A stretch of DNA of 62,953 bases from Pseudomonas fluorescens (GTDB taxonomy: Bacteria; Pseudomonadota; Gammaproteobacteria; Pseudomonadales; Pseudomonadaceae), in contig NZ_JAGGOF010000007.1 of assembly GCF_018614775.1 (NCBI RefSeq), positions 15,251-78,203 of the forward strand. The letters are read 5' to 3'. The notes under the pieces were generated by a model, which worked only from the letters and a program-made list of their open reading frames with translations, was not told the DNA's origin and did no database searches. Each line of letters opens with the position of its first letter. The stretch's first letter is position 1. Position numbers and translations under genes: made by a program. This document shows positions 18,092 to 26,731 of the stretch, one piece after another.

Positions 18092-18840
18092 CTGATTTTC
18101 TGGCCGCTGAAGACCGTGCGCTGTTGCAGCGTCATGGCCTGGACAGCTTTGAGGCGCTATGGGCGCGGCAACTGGACGCGGTGGACGAGCCCAATACCTC
18201 GGGCGATGGCTGGAGCAGCGTGTTCCGGCTGGACCTGGAAGGCCAGGGTTATTACCTCAAGCGCCAGAGCAATTACCTGACGCGGACGCTGTCGCACCCC
18301 TTGGGCGAACCGAGTTTTTCCCGGGAGTTTCGCAACATCAGCCGTTATCGGCAGTTGGGCATTCCCGCCCTGGAAGCGGTGTTCTACGGGCAACGCAAGA
18401 TCGAGGGCGAAGTGCGGGCGATCCTGCTGACCCGTGCCCTGGATGGCTGGGATGACCTGGACTCACTGCTGCAACGCTGGCCGAGCCTTACGCCGGCGCA
18501 GCGCACCACCCTGCTGAACGCCTGCGGCCAGTTGGCGCGGCGCCTGCACGGGGTGCATCAGGTACACGGCTGCTTCTATCCAAAGCACATCTTCCTGCAA
18601 GCCACCGCCAGCGGTTATCAGGCGCAATTGATCGACCTGGAAAAAACCCGGCCGCTGCTGTTCGGCTGGCGCGATCGGGTCAAGGATCTCGAGCCGTTGC
18701 TGCGTCGCGCATCGGTCTGGAGTGATGCCGATGTACGTCAACTGCTGTCTACCTACCTGGAGCAGCCCCCCGATGCTGAACTGGTCGACCGTTGGATGAG
18801 CCGCCTGAGCGCTCGGCGCAGCCACAAAGGAGCCCGTTGA
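18088..18840 (+). CDS. kinase-fold LPS core protein lacking the catalytic Asp (PA5007 type)
   Basis: A 250-residue InaA-family protein in the LPS core operon. The catalytic loop reads HGCFYPKHIFL, so Cys162 stands where WaaP has its catalytic Asp163, and a His stands at the Asn position. The later LIDLEKTR still offers an aspartate for metal. Either it uses an altered mechanism or it is a pseudokinase that regulates or scaffolds the neighbouring kinases. It overlaps the upstream gene by four bases and the next by one (TGATG), so it is strictly co-translated. Synteny points to PA5007. Confidence 0.82.
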   Translation: MTDFLAAEDRALLQRHGLDSFEALWARQLDAVDEPNTSGDGWSSVFRLDLEGQGYYLKRQSNYLTRTLSHPLGEPSFSREFRNISRYRQLGIPALEAVFYGQRKIEGEVRAILLTRALDGWDDLDSLLQRWPSLTPAQRTTLLNACGQLARRLHGVHQVHGCFYPKHIFLQATASGYQAQLIDLEKTRPLLFGWRDRVKDLEPLLRRASVWSDADVRQLLSTYLEQPPDAELVDRWMSRLSARRSHKGAR

Positions 18841-20279
18841 TGCAGTTGTCCGAATTGAAGAGCGTCGGCCGCAATCCCAGCCTGCCACTGAGCCTGGAAT
18901 TGGCCGATGCCGCCGGCCCGGCGCAGTTGCAGTTGCTTTCGCTGTTGCGGGTGCTGCCGGGGCAGCGTTACGTCGGCGCAGGCGTCTGGCGCGGCCGGCC
19001 GGTGCTGGCCAAGTTGTTGGTGGGTAACAAGGCGGCCCGGCATTTTCAGCGCGAACGGCAAGGCGTGCGCCTGCTGGCTGAACAAGGCTTGACCACGCCG
19101 CTGTTGCTGGCCGACGGCTTGAAGGACGGCGAGGGCGGTTGGTTGCTGTTTGAGTTGCTCGAAGGCGCCGAGAGCCTGGGAGACGCCTGGAAACAGGTTG
19201 AACAGTTGCCGCTGCTGGCCGACGAACAGGCTGTGGTACTGGCCGAAGCCTTGGGCGCCATTGCACTACTGCATGGCAAAGGCCTCTGGCAGGAAGACTT
19301 GCACCTGGACAATCTGCTGCGCCACGACGGCAAGCTCTATCTGATCGACGGTGCCGGCATTCGCGCCGAAACCCCGGGCCAGCCGTTATCGCGGCAGAAA
19401 GTGCTGGAAAACCTCGGCGTTTTTTTTGCCCAGCTACCCAAATCGCTTCAACCGTTCAATGAAGAACTATTGGTGCATTACCTGCTGGGCAACGCCGAAC
19501 ACGCGTTGCCCATGGAGGCGCTGCAAAAGCAGATCGACAAGGTTCAGGCCTGGCGGTTGAAGGACTTCCTGGAAAAGGTCGGGCGCGAATGCAGCCTGTT
19601 CAGCGTGCAGCGCGGGGCGTTCGGCCTGCGGGCGGTCCGGCGTGATGAAGAAGCGGCGATGGCGCCGGTGCTGGAGCAGGCAGATGCCCTGCTGGACCAG
19701 GGCCACCTGTACAAGACCGGCGGCGCGGCGAGTGTCGGCAAGGTCGAGGTAAACGGTCGCGCCTTGGTGATCAAGCGCTACAACATCAAGAACTTCGCTC
19801 ATTGGCTCAAGCGCTTCTGGCGCCCCAGCCGTGCCTGGCACTCCTGGCGCGAAGGCCATCGCCTGGCCTTCCTCGGCATTGCCACGCCCAAGCCCCTGGC
19901 GTTGCTGGAAAAGCGTTTCCTGTGGCTGCGTCGTGGCGCCTACCTGGTGACCGAGTATCTGCCGGGGCCTGACATCATCGAGCGTTTCGCCCCCTACATT
20001 GAAAGCGGTGAAGCCCCGGAGCCCGAGTTGCTGGCGCTGGACCGATTGTTCGCCGACCTGATACGCGAGCGCATCAGCCACGGCGATCTCAAGGGCCATA
20101 ACCTGTTCTGGCAGCACGACCGCTGGGCGCTGATCGACCTCGACTCCCTGTGCCAGCACCGCACCCAGGCCAGCTTCACCCCGGCCTACGCCCGGGATCG
20201 CGCACGGTTCATGCGCAACTGGCCGCAGGACAGTGCGTTGTATCGGGTGGTTGATCAGCGGCTGCCCAAAGAGGCGTGA
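18840..20279 (+). CDS. tandem kinase-fold protein of the LPS core operon (PA5006 type)
   Basis: This 479-residue protein contains two kinase-like halves. The first (about 35-210) has VLAKLL and a catalytic loop EDLHLDNLL with Asp153 and Asn158, then YLIDGAG with Asp170. The second (about 285-475) has LVIKRY with Lys311, HGDLKGHN with Asp415 and Asn420, then LIDLDSL with Asp432. Both sets look complete, so two phosphotransfers are possible. The start at 18840 is chosen because its ATG overlaps the previous stop (TGATG); an in-frame start 48 bases earlier lies inside that gene. The substrate is unknown. The operon seems to end here in this strain, since 71 bases and an AT-rich gene follow. Confidence 0.84.
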   Translation: MQLSELKSVGRNPSLPLSLELADAAGPAQLQLLSLLRVLPGQRYVGAGVWRGRPVLAKLLVGNKAARHFQRERQGVRLLAEQGLTTPLLLADGLKDGEGGWLLFELLEGAESLGDAWKQVEQLPLLADEQAVVLAEALGAIALLHGKGLWQEDLHLDNLLRHDGKLYLIDGAGIRAETPGQPLSRQKVLENLGVFFAQLPKSLQPFNEELLVHYLLGNAEHALPMEALQKQIDKVQAWRLKDFLEKVGRECSLFSVQRGAFGLRAVRRDEEAAMAPVLEQADALLDQGHLYKTGGAASVGKVEVNGRALVIKRYNIKNFAHWLKRFWRPSRAWHSWREGHRLAFLGIATPKPLALLEKRFLWLRRGAYLVTEYLPGPDIIERFAPYIESGEAPEPELLALDRLFADLIRERISHGDLKGHNLFWQHDRWALIDLDSLCQHRTQASFTPAYARDRARFMRNWPQDSALYRVVDQRLPKEA

Positions 20280-20350
20280 GATATCATTAACGGATCACTG
20301 CAGGTGTTCGGGCTGGCGCTCAGTACGCCTTGAAAAGGAATCATGACGCT

Positions 20351-21223
20351 ATGTCGGATCGCCCCATGGCTTCTCAGCAATTTTCACTTTTTGAGACTGA
20401 AGCTGAAGATGCCGACAGGAAGGATCCACCGTCGGCACTGAGCGGAAAATTCAGCGACTTTGTCGTGTATGTGGATGAAAGTGGCGATCACGGAATGCAG
20501 ACGCTGGATCCGAACTATCCAATGTTTGTACTTGCGTTTTGCGTTTTCCATAAGCGTCACTATTGCGAAAAGGTCATCCCTGCGTTGCAGAAATTCAAAT
20601 TCAATCATATGGGGCATGATTTGATTGGGTTGCATGAACTGGAAATTCGCAAAGAGAAAGGGGCCTTCTCCAATTTGTTTGTATCCAGGCAGCACAAGCA
20701 TGCATTTCTTGATGAGCTGACCAGCATCATCGAGGCCAGCAATTTTATTCTGATCAGTTGCGTTATAGACAAAGAGAGGCTGCGTGACAAACAAGGCGGC
20801 GCGGATAATCCGTACCATGTTGCCTTGGGTTTCTGTCTTGAGACACTTTATGAATTCCTAAAAGAAAAGAACCAGCAGCATGCCCTCACTCACGTGATTG
20901 TTGAGCGAAGAGGAAAAAAGGAAGATAACGAGCTTGAGTTAGAGTTTCGTCGTATGTGTGATGGCACTAACCGTATGGGGATTCAGCTCCCTTTTGATAT
21001 TGTTTTCGCGACTAAGCAGGTTAATTCTACGGGCCTTCAGCTGGCCGATCTCGTTGCGAGGCCCATCGGTATGAGTGTTCTACGTGCCGGACAGGAAAAT
21101 CGGGCATTTGATGTGCTTAAGCGGAAATTTTATTGCAGTGGTGGGCGCGATAAAGCTGGAGAGGGTTTCGAAAACTGGGGACTGAAAATTTTTCCTCCTT
21201 CAGAAAGCGAAAAGCCCCGGTGA
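20351..21223 (+). CDS. DUF3800 domain protein, likely horizontally acquired
   Basis: Protein of 290 residues with the DUF3800 hallmarks: an N-terminal VYVDESGDHG motif (Asp42, Glu43, Asp46) and a C-terminal LQLADLVARPIG motif (Asp233). These acidic residues resemble an RNase H-like nuclease active site, but no activity is proven by the sequence. Two 60-base samples of the gene are 45-47% GC, against 63% in a sample from the next gene. It uses many A/T-ending codons and interrupts the LPS core cluster, so recent transfer is likely. The ATG at 20351 is preferred: an AGGA at 20336-20339 suits it, while a TTG seven codons earlier lacks a site. Confidence 0.8.
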   Translation: MSDRPMASQQFSLFETEAEDADRKDPPSALSGKFSDFVVYVDESGDHGMQTLDPNYPMFVLAFCVFHKRHYCEKVIPALQKFKFNHMGHDLIGLHELEIRKEKGAFSNLFVSRQHKHAFLDELTSIIEASNFILISCVIDKERLRDKQGGADNPYHVALGFCLETLYEFLKEKNQQHALTHVIVERRGKKEDNELELEFRRMCDGTNRMGIQLPFDIVFATKQVNSTGLQLADLVARPIGMSVLRAGQENRAFDVLKRKFYCSGGRDKAGEGFENWGLKIFPPSESEKPR

Positions 21224-21238
21224 AACTCACCGAGGCTT
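21212..21238. terminator. hairpin spanning the stop codon of the DUF3800 gene
   Basis: A 12-bp stem with one mismatch (arms 21212-21223 and 21227-21238, loop AAC) contains the TGA stop at 21221-21223. On the minus strand it is followed by four T residues; on the plus strand there is no U tract. It may block read-through or protect the mRNA end. Confidence 0.45.
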
Positions 21239-21370
21239 AGACGCCGACCGGGATCCCCCAGTCCATTTGCGCGAAGTCTATGTGCGTAGCCATCAGCTGT
21301 CAATGAATAGGCAAGGGTAGCTCCTACAACCTCGCCACTCACCGCTAGAGGCGTACCGTGGCTTTTACGT

Positions 21371-21376
21371 TATAAT
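21371..21376 (+). promoter_or_regulatory. possible -10 box ahead of the carbamoyltransferase gene
   Basis: A perfect TATAAT lies 92 bases before the GTG start, but there is no good -35 element 16-18 bases upstream. The inserted DUF3800 gene separates this gene from the upstream operon, so a local promoter would be needed. Confidence 0.35.
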
Positions 21377-21468
21377 CCCGCCCTTTAGCTGCCCTGCGCC
21401 TTGGCGAACGGCACATCCATTTTTCGCGGCGCTTGTCGCCCGTATGCAGACTTAAGAGGCTAGACCCT

Positions 21469-23226
21469 GTGGCATTGACGATTCTTGGCCTGTCCGGCGC
21501 CCTTAGCCATGATCCTTCCGCAGCGCTGTACATTGACGGCAAGCTGATCGCAGCGGCCGAGGAAGAGCGCTTCGTACGCGATAAACATGCAAAGAACCGC
21601 ATGCCTTATGAGTCGGCGAAGTTCTGTCTGGAACAGGCCGGCATCAAGCCATCCGACGTCGACGTAGTGGCGATTCCGTTCGCCCCGATCAGCCTGTTCG
21701 GCGAAGCGCGCTGGCACTACGCCAAGCGTTACTGGTACGCCCCGGACCGTGCCCTCGATGCGATCCTCATGGGAAACCGTCGCTACAAGCGCTATCGCCG
21801 CAAGATCGTCTGGTGCCTGGAGCAGTTGGGCTTCGATCCGAAAAAAATCAAGATCGAGCCGGTCGAGCACCACCTGGCCCACGCTTCCAGCGCTTACCAC
21901 TGCTCGGGTTTCCAGGAAAAAACCGCGATCCTGGGCATCGACGGCAAGGGCGAGTACGCCACGACCTTCTTCGGCTATGGCGAAAACGGCAAGATCCACA
22001 AGATCAAGGAATTCTTCGACCCGGACTCCCTCGGCGGCTTGTATGGCGCGATCACCGAGTTCCTGGGCTTTGAAATGCTCGACGGCGAGTTCAAGGTCAT
22101 GGGCATGGCGCCCTATGGCGACGCCACCAAGTACGATTTCTCGCGCCTGGCTTCGTTCGAAAACGGCGAGCTGGTGATCAACACCGACTACGCCAACGTG
22201 ATCGGCCTGCGTCGCTATAAAGAGAAGGGCAAGGGCTTCTACTTCTCGCCGAAGCTGATCGAATGGCTGGGCCCGAAACGTGAAGGCGACATCGCCGACG
22301 AGCCGTACATTCACTACGCGGCCAGCATGCAGGCGCTGTTCGAGAAACTCGCGCTGCAAATGATCGACCATTACCTGGGCGACGTGCTCAAGGAAACCGG
22401 CAAGCTGGCGTTCGCCGGCGGCTGTGCCTTGAACGTCAAGTTGAACCAGAAGATCATCGCCCGTGACGACGTCAAGGAACTGTTCGTGCAACCGGCCTCC
22501 GGCGATGCCGGCACAGCGGTGGGCGCCGCGGCCTACGTGTCCCATGCCCGTGGCGTGCCGGTAGAGAAGATGGAGCACGTCTACCTCGGCCCGGCCTACA
22601 GCAACGAAGACGTGATCGCCGCGTGCGCCCGTCATCCGAGCAAACCGGTGTGGCGCAAGATCGACAACACCCCCGAGCGCATTGCCAGGATCATGGTCGA
22701 CGGCAATCCGGTGGCCTGGTTCCAGGGGCGCATGGAGTTCGGTCCGCGGGCCCTGGGCGGTCGTTCGATCATCGGTTGTCCGAGCGCCAGTGGCGTCGCC
22801 GATCGCATCAACGAACAGATCAAGTTCCGCGAGCGCTGGAGGCCTTTCTGCCCGTCGATGCTCGACACCGTTGCCCCGCAGATGATCAAGGTCGATCACC
22901 CGGCGCCGTTCATGACCTTTACTTTCGAAGTGGCCGAAGAGTGGAAGACCCGCGTGCCGGAAGTGGTCCATGAAGACGGCACGTCCCGGGCCCAGGTGCT
23001 CAAGCGCGAATACAACCCGCGCTACTACGACATGATGAAGGCGCTGGAAGTCCTGACCGGCAACGGCGTGTCCTTGAATACCTCGCTCAACCGTCGTGGC
23101 GAACCGATGATCTGCTCGCCGACCGATGCACTGAACATGTTTTTTGGTTCCGACCTGCAGTATTTGATCATGGAAGATATTCTGGTGGTCAAAGACGGTG
23201 TGGATGCTTATGACACGCTCGGCTGA
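21469..23226 (+). CDS. wapO: LPS core carbamoyltransferase (NodU/CmcH family, WapO type)
   Basis: Predicted O-carbamoyltransferase that places the 7-O-carbamoyl group on heptose II, a hallmark of Pseudomonas core. The 585-residue protein starts ALTILGLSGALSHDPSAAL and has the N-terminal Kae1-like domain with metal-binding histidines (VEHHLAHASSAY). The C-terminal domain carries GRMEFGPRALGGRSI and NRRGEPM, typical of NodU. The start is GTG at 21469, with AAGAGG at 21454-21459. The ATG-like frame beginning 36 bases upstream lacks a site. Synteny matches PA5005. The next gene begins inside its last codons. Confidence 0.9.
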   Translation: MALTILGLSGALSHDPSAALYIDGKLIAAAEEERFVRDKHAKNRMPYESAKFCLEQAGIKPSDVDVVAIPFAPISLFGEARWHYAKRYWYAPDRALDAILMGNRRYKRYRRKIVWCLEQLGFDPKKIKIEPVEHHLAHASSAYHCSGFQEKTAILGIDGKGEYATTFFGYGENGKIHKIKEFFDPDSLGGLYGAITEFLGFEMLDGEFKVMGMAPYGDATKYDFSRLASFENGELVINTDYANVIGLRRYKEKGKGFYFSPKLIEWLGPKREGDIADEPYIHYAASMQALFEKLALQMIDHYLGDVLKETGKLAFAGGCALNVKLNQKIIARDDVKELFVQPASGDAGTAVGAAAYVSHARGVPVEKMEHVYLGPAYSNEDVIAACARHPSKPVWRKIDNTPERIARIMVDGNPVAWFQGRMEFGPRALGGRSIIGCPSASGVADRINEQIKFRERWRPFCPSMLDTVAPQMIKVDHPAPFMTFTFEVAEEWKTRVPEVVHEDGTSRAQVLKREYNPRYYDMMKALEVLTGNGVSLNTSLNRRGEPMICSPTDALNMFFGSDLQYLIMEDILVVKDGVDAYDTLG

Positions 23227-24340
23227 GCGACATGTGCTGCAGTTCTGCCACGGTTATGACGGGCCGTTTCTCGACTGCGCCCGTCAATATGCCAGCCTGT
23301 TCGCCGGCACTGGCTACCGCGTGACCACGGTGTTCCTGACAGGCGCGGCGGATGCTGAAATCGCCGCCGGCTGTGCCTCGGACGAGGTGCTGTTCATGGA
23401 GTACAGCTCCAGCGCCATTCGTGGCTTGAAGCTGGGCGCCATCGGCGATCTGCGCAAGATCGCCGCTTCGCGCAATTTTAGCTTCTGTATTGCCCATCGC
23501 TTCAAACCCATCTACATCGCCTTGCTCGGCACCGGCTTGCCGGTGATCGGCGTGCACCATGCCTTCGGCGACTATCAGCGGCGCACCCGTCGGCTGTTCG
23601 CCCATGTCTTTCGCAAGCGCCTGAGCCTGCTCGGGGTTTCCGAGGCAGTGCGGGATGACATGCGCCGTTGCTTGCCGAAATGGCCGGCCAGCCGGATCCA
23701 GACCCTCTACAACCGCATTGACCTCGACGTGACCCAGGCGGGCCTGGTTTCTCGGGATGACGCGCGGCGGACCCTGGGGCTGAGCGCCGATGCGTGGATT
23801 GTCGGCAATGTCGGTCGCCTGCACCCGGACAAAGATCAGGCCACGCTGCTGCGTGGCTTTGCTGCGGCGCTGGCGTACATGCCGGCCACCAGCCAACTGG
23901 CGATTCTCGGCAAGGGTCGTCTGGAACAGGACCTCCGGGAGCTGGCGCTGGAGTTGGGCATCGCCGACCGTGTGCTGTTTCTGGGCCAGGTGGCCGAGGC
24001 GCGCCGCTATTTCCGCGCGTTCGATGTGTTCGTCCTGAGTTCCGACCATGAGCCGTTCGGCATGGTCCTGCTCGAAGCCATGGCCGCCGGCGTACCGTTG
24101 CTGGCCACGGCCTGCGGTGGTGCGAAGGAGGTGGTCGAAGGGGTGGGTATCCTGTTCCCGCTGGGCGACGCCGAACACATGGCCCAGGGTTTACAGCACC
24201 TGGCGGCCATGGACGATCTGCAGCGTCGCCAATGTGCCGAACTGATGCTCGACCGTTTGCGCGAGCGTTTCTCTGATCGTGCTGTACGCGACGCATTCTG
24301 GCGCTTGCCTCAAGTTACCGAACTGGCGTCGAGGACCTGA
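23210..24340 (+). CDS. wapH: LPS core glycosyltransferase, GT4 family (WapH type)
   Basis: Predicted outer-core glycosyltransferase of 376 residues, corresponding to PA5004. The C-terminal Rossmann domain shows GNVGRLHPDKD and the GT4 donor site DHEPFGMVLLEAMAAGVPLLA with the two spaced glutamates. The N-terminal domain begins HVLQFCHGYDGPF. I chose the ATG at 23210; ATG 23204 and GTG 23198 are alternatives, and none has a strong ribosome-binding site, which fits translation coupled to the overlapping wapO gene. The stop overlaps the mig-14 start. Confidence 0.84.
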   Translation: MTRSAERHVLQFCHGYDGPFLDCARQYASLFAGTGYRVTTVFLTGAADAEIAAGCASDEVLFMEYSSSAIRGLKLGAIGDLRKIAASRNFSFCIAHRFKPIYIALLGTGLPVIGVHHAFGDYQRRTRRLFAHVFRKRLSLLGVSEAVRDDMRRCLPKWPASRIQTLYNRIDLDVTQAGLVSRDDARRTLGLSADAWIVGNVGRLHPDKDQATLLRGFAAALAYMPATSQLAILGKGRLEQDLRELALELGIADRVLFLGQVAEARRYFRAFDVFVLSSDHEPFGMVLLEAMAAGVPLLATACGGAKEVVEGVGILFPLGDAEHMAQGLQHLAAMDDLQRRQCAELMLDRLRERFSDRAVRDAFWRLPQVTELASRT

Positions 24341-25236
24341 TGCTCAACCGATTTCAAGGCTGGCGCGAGCGCGGCTGGACAGCTGTAGATGCGTCTATAT
24401 ATGCCCGGGCCTGGCAGCGTTATGGCGGTAGTGTCGCCACCCACCCACAAGTGGTTGAGCGGCTGGCAGGGCTGGCCGGAATTCCGGTGCGTTACCTGGC
24501 TTTTGAGCACAATGGTGACCTCAAGGCTGCTATCGCGACCTGGGGCCAAGACTTGGCGCTGTCCAAGGACGTGCTCAAGCGCAACGGCAAAAAAGGCTTG
24601 TTTGACCTGGGCAATGCCGAGCTGATTCTACCGGCGGCGCCGGATGCCCAGGCCCCCCTGCGACATCGAGCACGCTACCTGTCCGTACTCAACGAAGGCC
24701 GTTTCAGCGGCCTGAAGTTGCAGCAGGAACAGCTGGCCATGGCGCGAACGCCGGAAGAGCTGTCCAAGAAGTTTCGCTACAACCAGCGCCGTGAGCTGCG
24801 CTTGCTGGAAGAGGCAGGCGGGGTGGTGCGGCCGATTGAAGGGTTTTCCAGTGCGGAACTGGCCTCGATCTACTGCGACCTGTTTCAGCGTCGCTGGGGC
24901 TTTGCGGCCACTGGTGCCGAGCGCATGGGCGAGGTGATCGAATTGCTGCGCGAGTGGCTGATCGGTTCGGTGATCTTCCTCAACGATGCGCCGATCGCCA
25001 TTCAACTGGTGTATCGCGTCGAAGCGCCCGAGTGGATCAGCGTCGAGTACATCAATGGCGGCGTCGATCCGCAAACTCGCGAATTCAGCCCTGGGAGTGT
25101 ATTGAGCTTTCTCAACACCCAAAGCGCCTGGGAACATGCCCGTGCCGCCGGAAAGCCGCTACGTTTTTCCTTTGGTCGAGCGGACCGGGAATACAAGGAC
25201 CGTTGGTGCAACCCCGTGCCGGTATTTACCGTATGA
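24340..25236 (+). CDS. Mig-14 family protein (antimicrobial peptide resistance)
   Basis: The 298 residues read as a Mig-14 protein with an acyltransferase-like (GNAT/FemAB-like) fold. Features include a central KKFRYNQRRELRLLEE segment and the C-terminal SFGRADREYKDRW. Mig-14 is linked to polymyxin and cationic peptide resistance in Salmonella and P. aeruginosa (PA5003), at the inner membrane or cytoplasm; its chemistry is unsettled. It overlaps wapH by one base and the next gene by four (ATGA), so it belongs to the same transcription unit. Confidence 0.86.
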   Translation: MLNRFQGWRERGWTAVDASIYARAWQRYGGSVATHPQVVERLAGLAGIPVRYLAFEHNGDLKAAIATWGQDLALSKDVLKRNGKKGLFDLGNAELILPAAPDAQAPLRHRARYLSVLNEGRFSGLKLQQEQLAMARTPEELSKKFRYNQRRELRLLEEAGGVVRPIEGFSSAELASIYCDLFQRRWGFAATGAERMGEVIELLREWLIGSVIFLNDAPIAIQLVYRVEAPEWISVEYINGGVDPQTREFSPGSVLSFLNTQSAWEHARAAGKPLRFSFGRADREYKDRWCNPVPVFTV

Positions 25237-26648
25237 ACCCACCGATGAGTCGCAAGCAGCAGTTGCTCAAGCGCCATCGTCGCAACAAGCGCGTTGGATT
25301 GTTGCTTGCCCTCGTGGTGCTGGTCCTGCTTGGCGTGCTGGTGGCCTGGTGGCTGCCATTGGTGCTGGCGGCACTGGGCTGGGTCGCCCATGAAGCGTGG
25401 TTCGCCGATCATCTGTTTTATTCGCCCGGTGACGACTATCAGTACAACTTCCCGCCGTTCACCCAGCTACCCAAGGTGCATTTGAATGCCGGGCGGCTGC
25501 AGCTGGACGAAGGCGTGATCCTGGACGACGGCGCGACGCTGGTCCTCGCCTTGCGAGTCAGGAGCACCTGGCTGGGGCGTTTCATCGACCCGGCCGTCGA
25601 GCTGTTGGGCGGTGATTGCCCGGATCGGCAAACCTTCGAACGGGGCGTCAATGGTCTGCGCTACCTGAACCTCAGCGAGCAGGGCCCTGCGCTGTCCCGC
25701 GGCGAGCTGTACCTGCGCGGACGATTCTGTCGTTTGTCGGGCGAGCCGACACTCTGGTCTTTCACGCCGCCCGAGGTGCAGCATCGGCGCGTGATGGTTA
25801 TCGCGCCCCACGCCGACGACGCGGAACTGGCCGCTTATGGGCTATACAGCGGGGCTGACGAAGCCTGGATCGTGACGCTGACGGCAGGAGAAGTTGAAGC
25901 CGAACATTATCAGCAGATGGGGCTGGATCGTGTCGAGGCCGCGCGGCTCAAGGGTCGTTTGCGGGCCTGGGACAGCATCGCGGTGCCACGTTGGGCCGGG
26001 GTACCACAAGCCCATTGCGTGCAGTTGGGGTACTTCTGCCTGCAACTGGCGGCCATGCGAGCCGTGCCCGGCCAGCCCCAGGGGTCGCGTGAGGCGGACC
26101 TGAGCGATACCAGGCTGTTCCGCCAGCTCAATCCGTTTACCCTGCCCGGCGATGCCGATGGCGCACCGACCTGGAACAACCTTCTGGCCGACCTGCGCGA
26201 GCTGTTGCTCAGGGCGCGTCCCGAGGTCATTGTATTGCCGCACCCGACCCTTGACCCACACCCCGATCATCTCTGTGCCCATCACGCCGTCATGCAGGCC
26301 CTCGAAGGCCTGGAATGGCAACCCACCCTGTTGTTGGGCTACGCCAACCATCTGCACGACAATGATCGCTGGCCCATGGGCGATGCCGGCGCGGGCATTG
26401 CGCTGCCGCCGTGTTTCGGCCCGGCCCTGCCGATGCATCCCGTCAGCCTGCCGTTGGCGCTGGCGGGCCAGCGCGACAAGGCCATGGCGTTGGGCATGAT
26501 GCATGACCTGCAACCGCGGGCGCCGTTCAAGCGCCGTGTGCGGCGCGGCCTTCAGCGTGTGCTGGCCGGGCGCAAGAGTTCCGCGTATGGCGAAAACGAG
26601 TTCTTTCGAAAGGCCGTGCGTCGCCATGAATTGTTCTGGCGGCTGTAG
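25233..26648 (+). CDS. dnpA: PIG-L family de-N-acetylase (DnpA type)
   Basis: Predicted membrane-anchored de-N-acetylase of the LPS cluster, 471 residues. Residues about 21-50 form one or two hydrophobic segments (LLLALVVLVLLGVLVAWWLP). A beta-rich middle region follows, then a PIG-L domain with the zinc motif APHADDAELAAYG and a second histidine motif HPTLDPHPDHLCAH. In P. aeruginosa the homologue PA5002 (DnpA) affects antibiotic persistence, and the substrate is thought to be an LPS or polysaccharide amino sugar. The start at 25233 forms an ATGA overlap with mig-14; the long upstream extension of the frame is rejected. Confidence 0.87.
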   Translation: MNPPMSRKQQLLKRHRRNKRVGLLLALVVLVLLGVLVAWWLPLVLAALGWVAHEAWFADHLFYSPGDDYQYNFPPFTQLPKVHLNAGRLQLDEGVILDDGATLVLALRVRSTWLGRFIDPAVELLGGDCPDRQTFERGVNGLRYLNLSEQGPALSRGELYLRGRFCRLSGEPTLWSFTPPEVQHRRVMVIAPHADDAELAAYGLYSGADEAWIVTLTAGEVEAEHYQQMGLDRVEAARLKGRLRAWDSIAVPRWAGVPQAHCVQLGYFCLQLAAMRAVPGQPQGSREADLSDTRLFRQLNPFTLPGDADGAPTWNNLLADLRELLLRARPEVIVLPHPTLDPHPDHLCAHHAVMQALEGLEWQPTLLLGYANHLHDNDRWPMGDAGAGIALPPCFGPALPMHPVSLPLALAGQRDKAMALGMMHDLQPRAPFKRRVRRGLQRVLAGRKSSAYGENEFFRKAVRRHELFWRL

Positions 26649-26731
26649 GGGGGCCAAGGCGGGGTATCTGTGCGCTACGGCACAAGAAGCCTCCGGTAAT
26701 CCATCAATCGTTCGCTGTCGCAAGGAAGACG

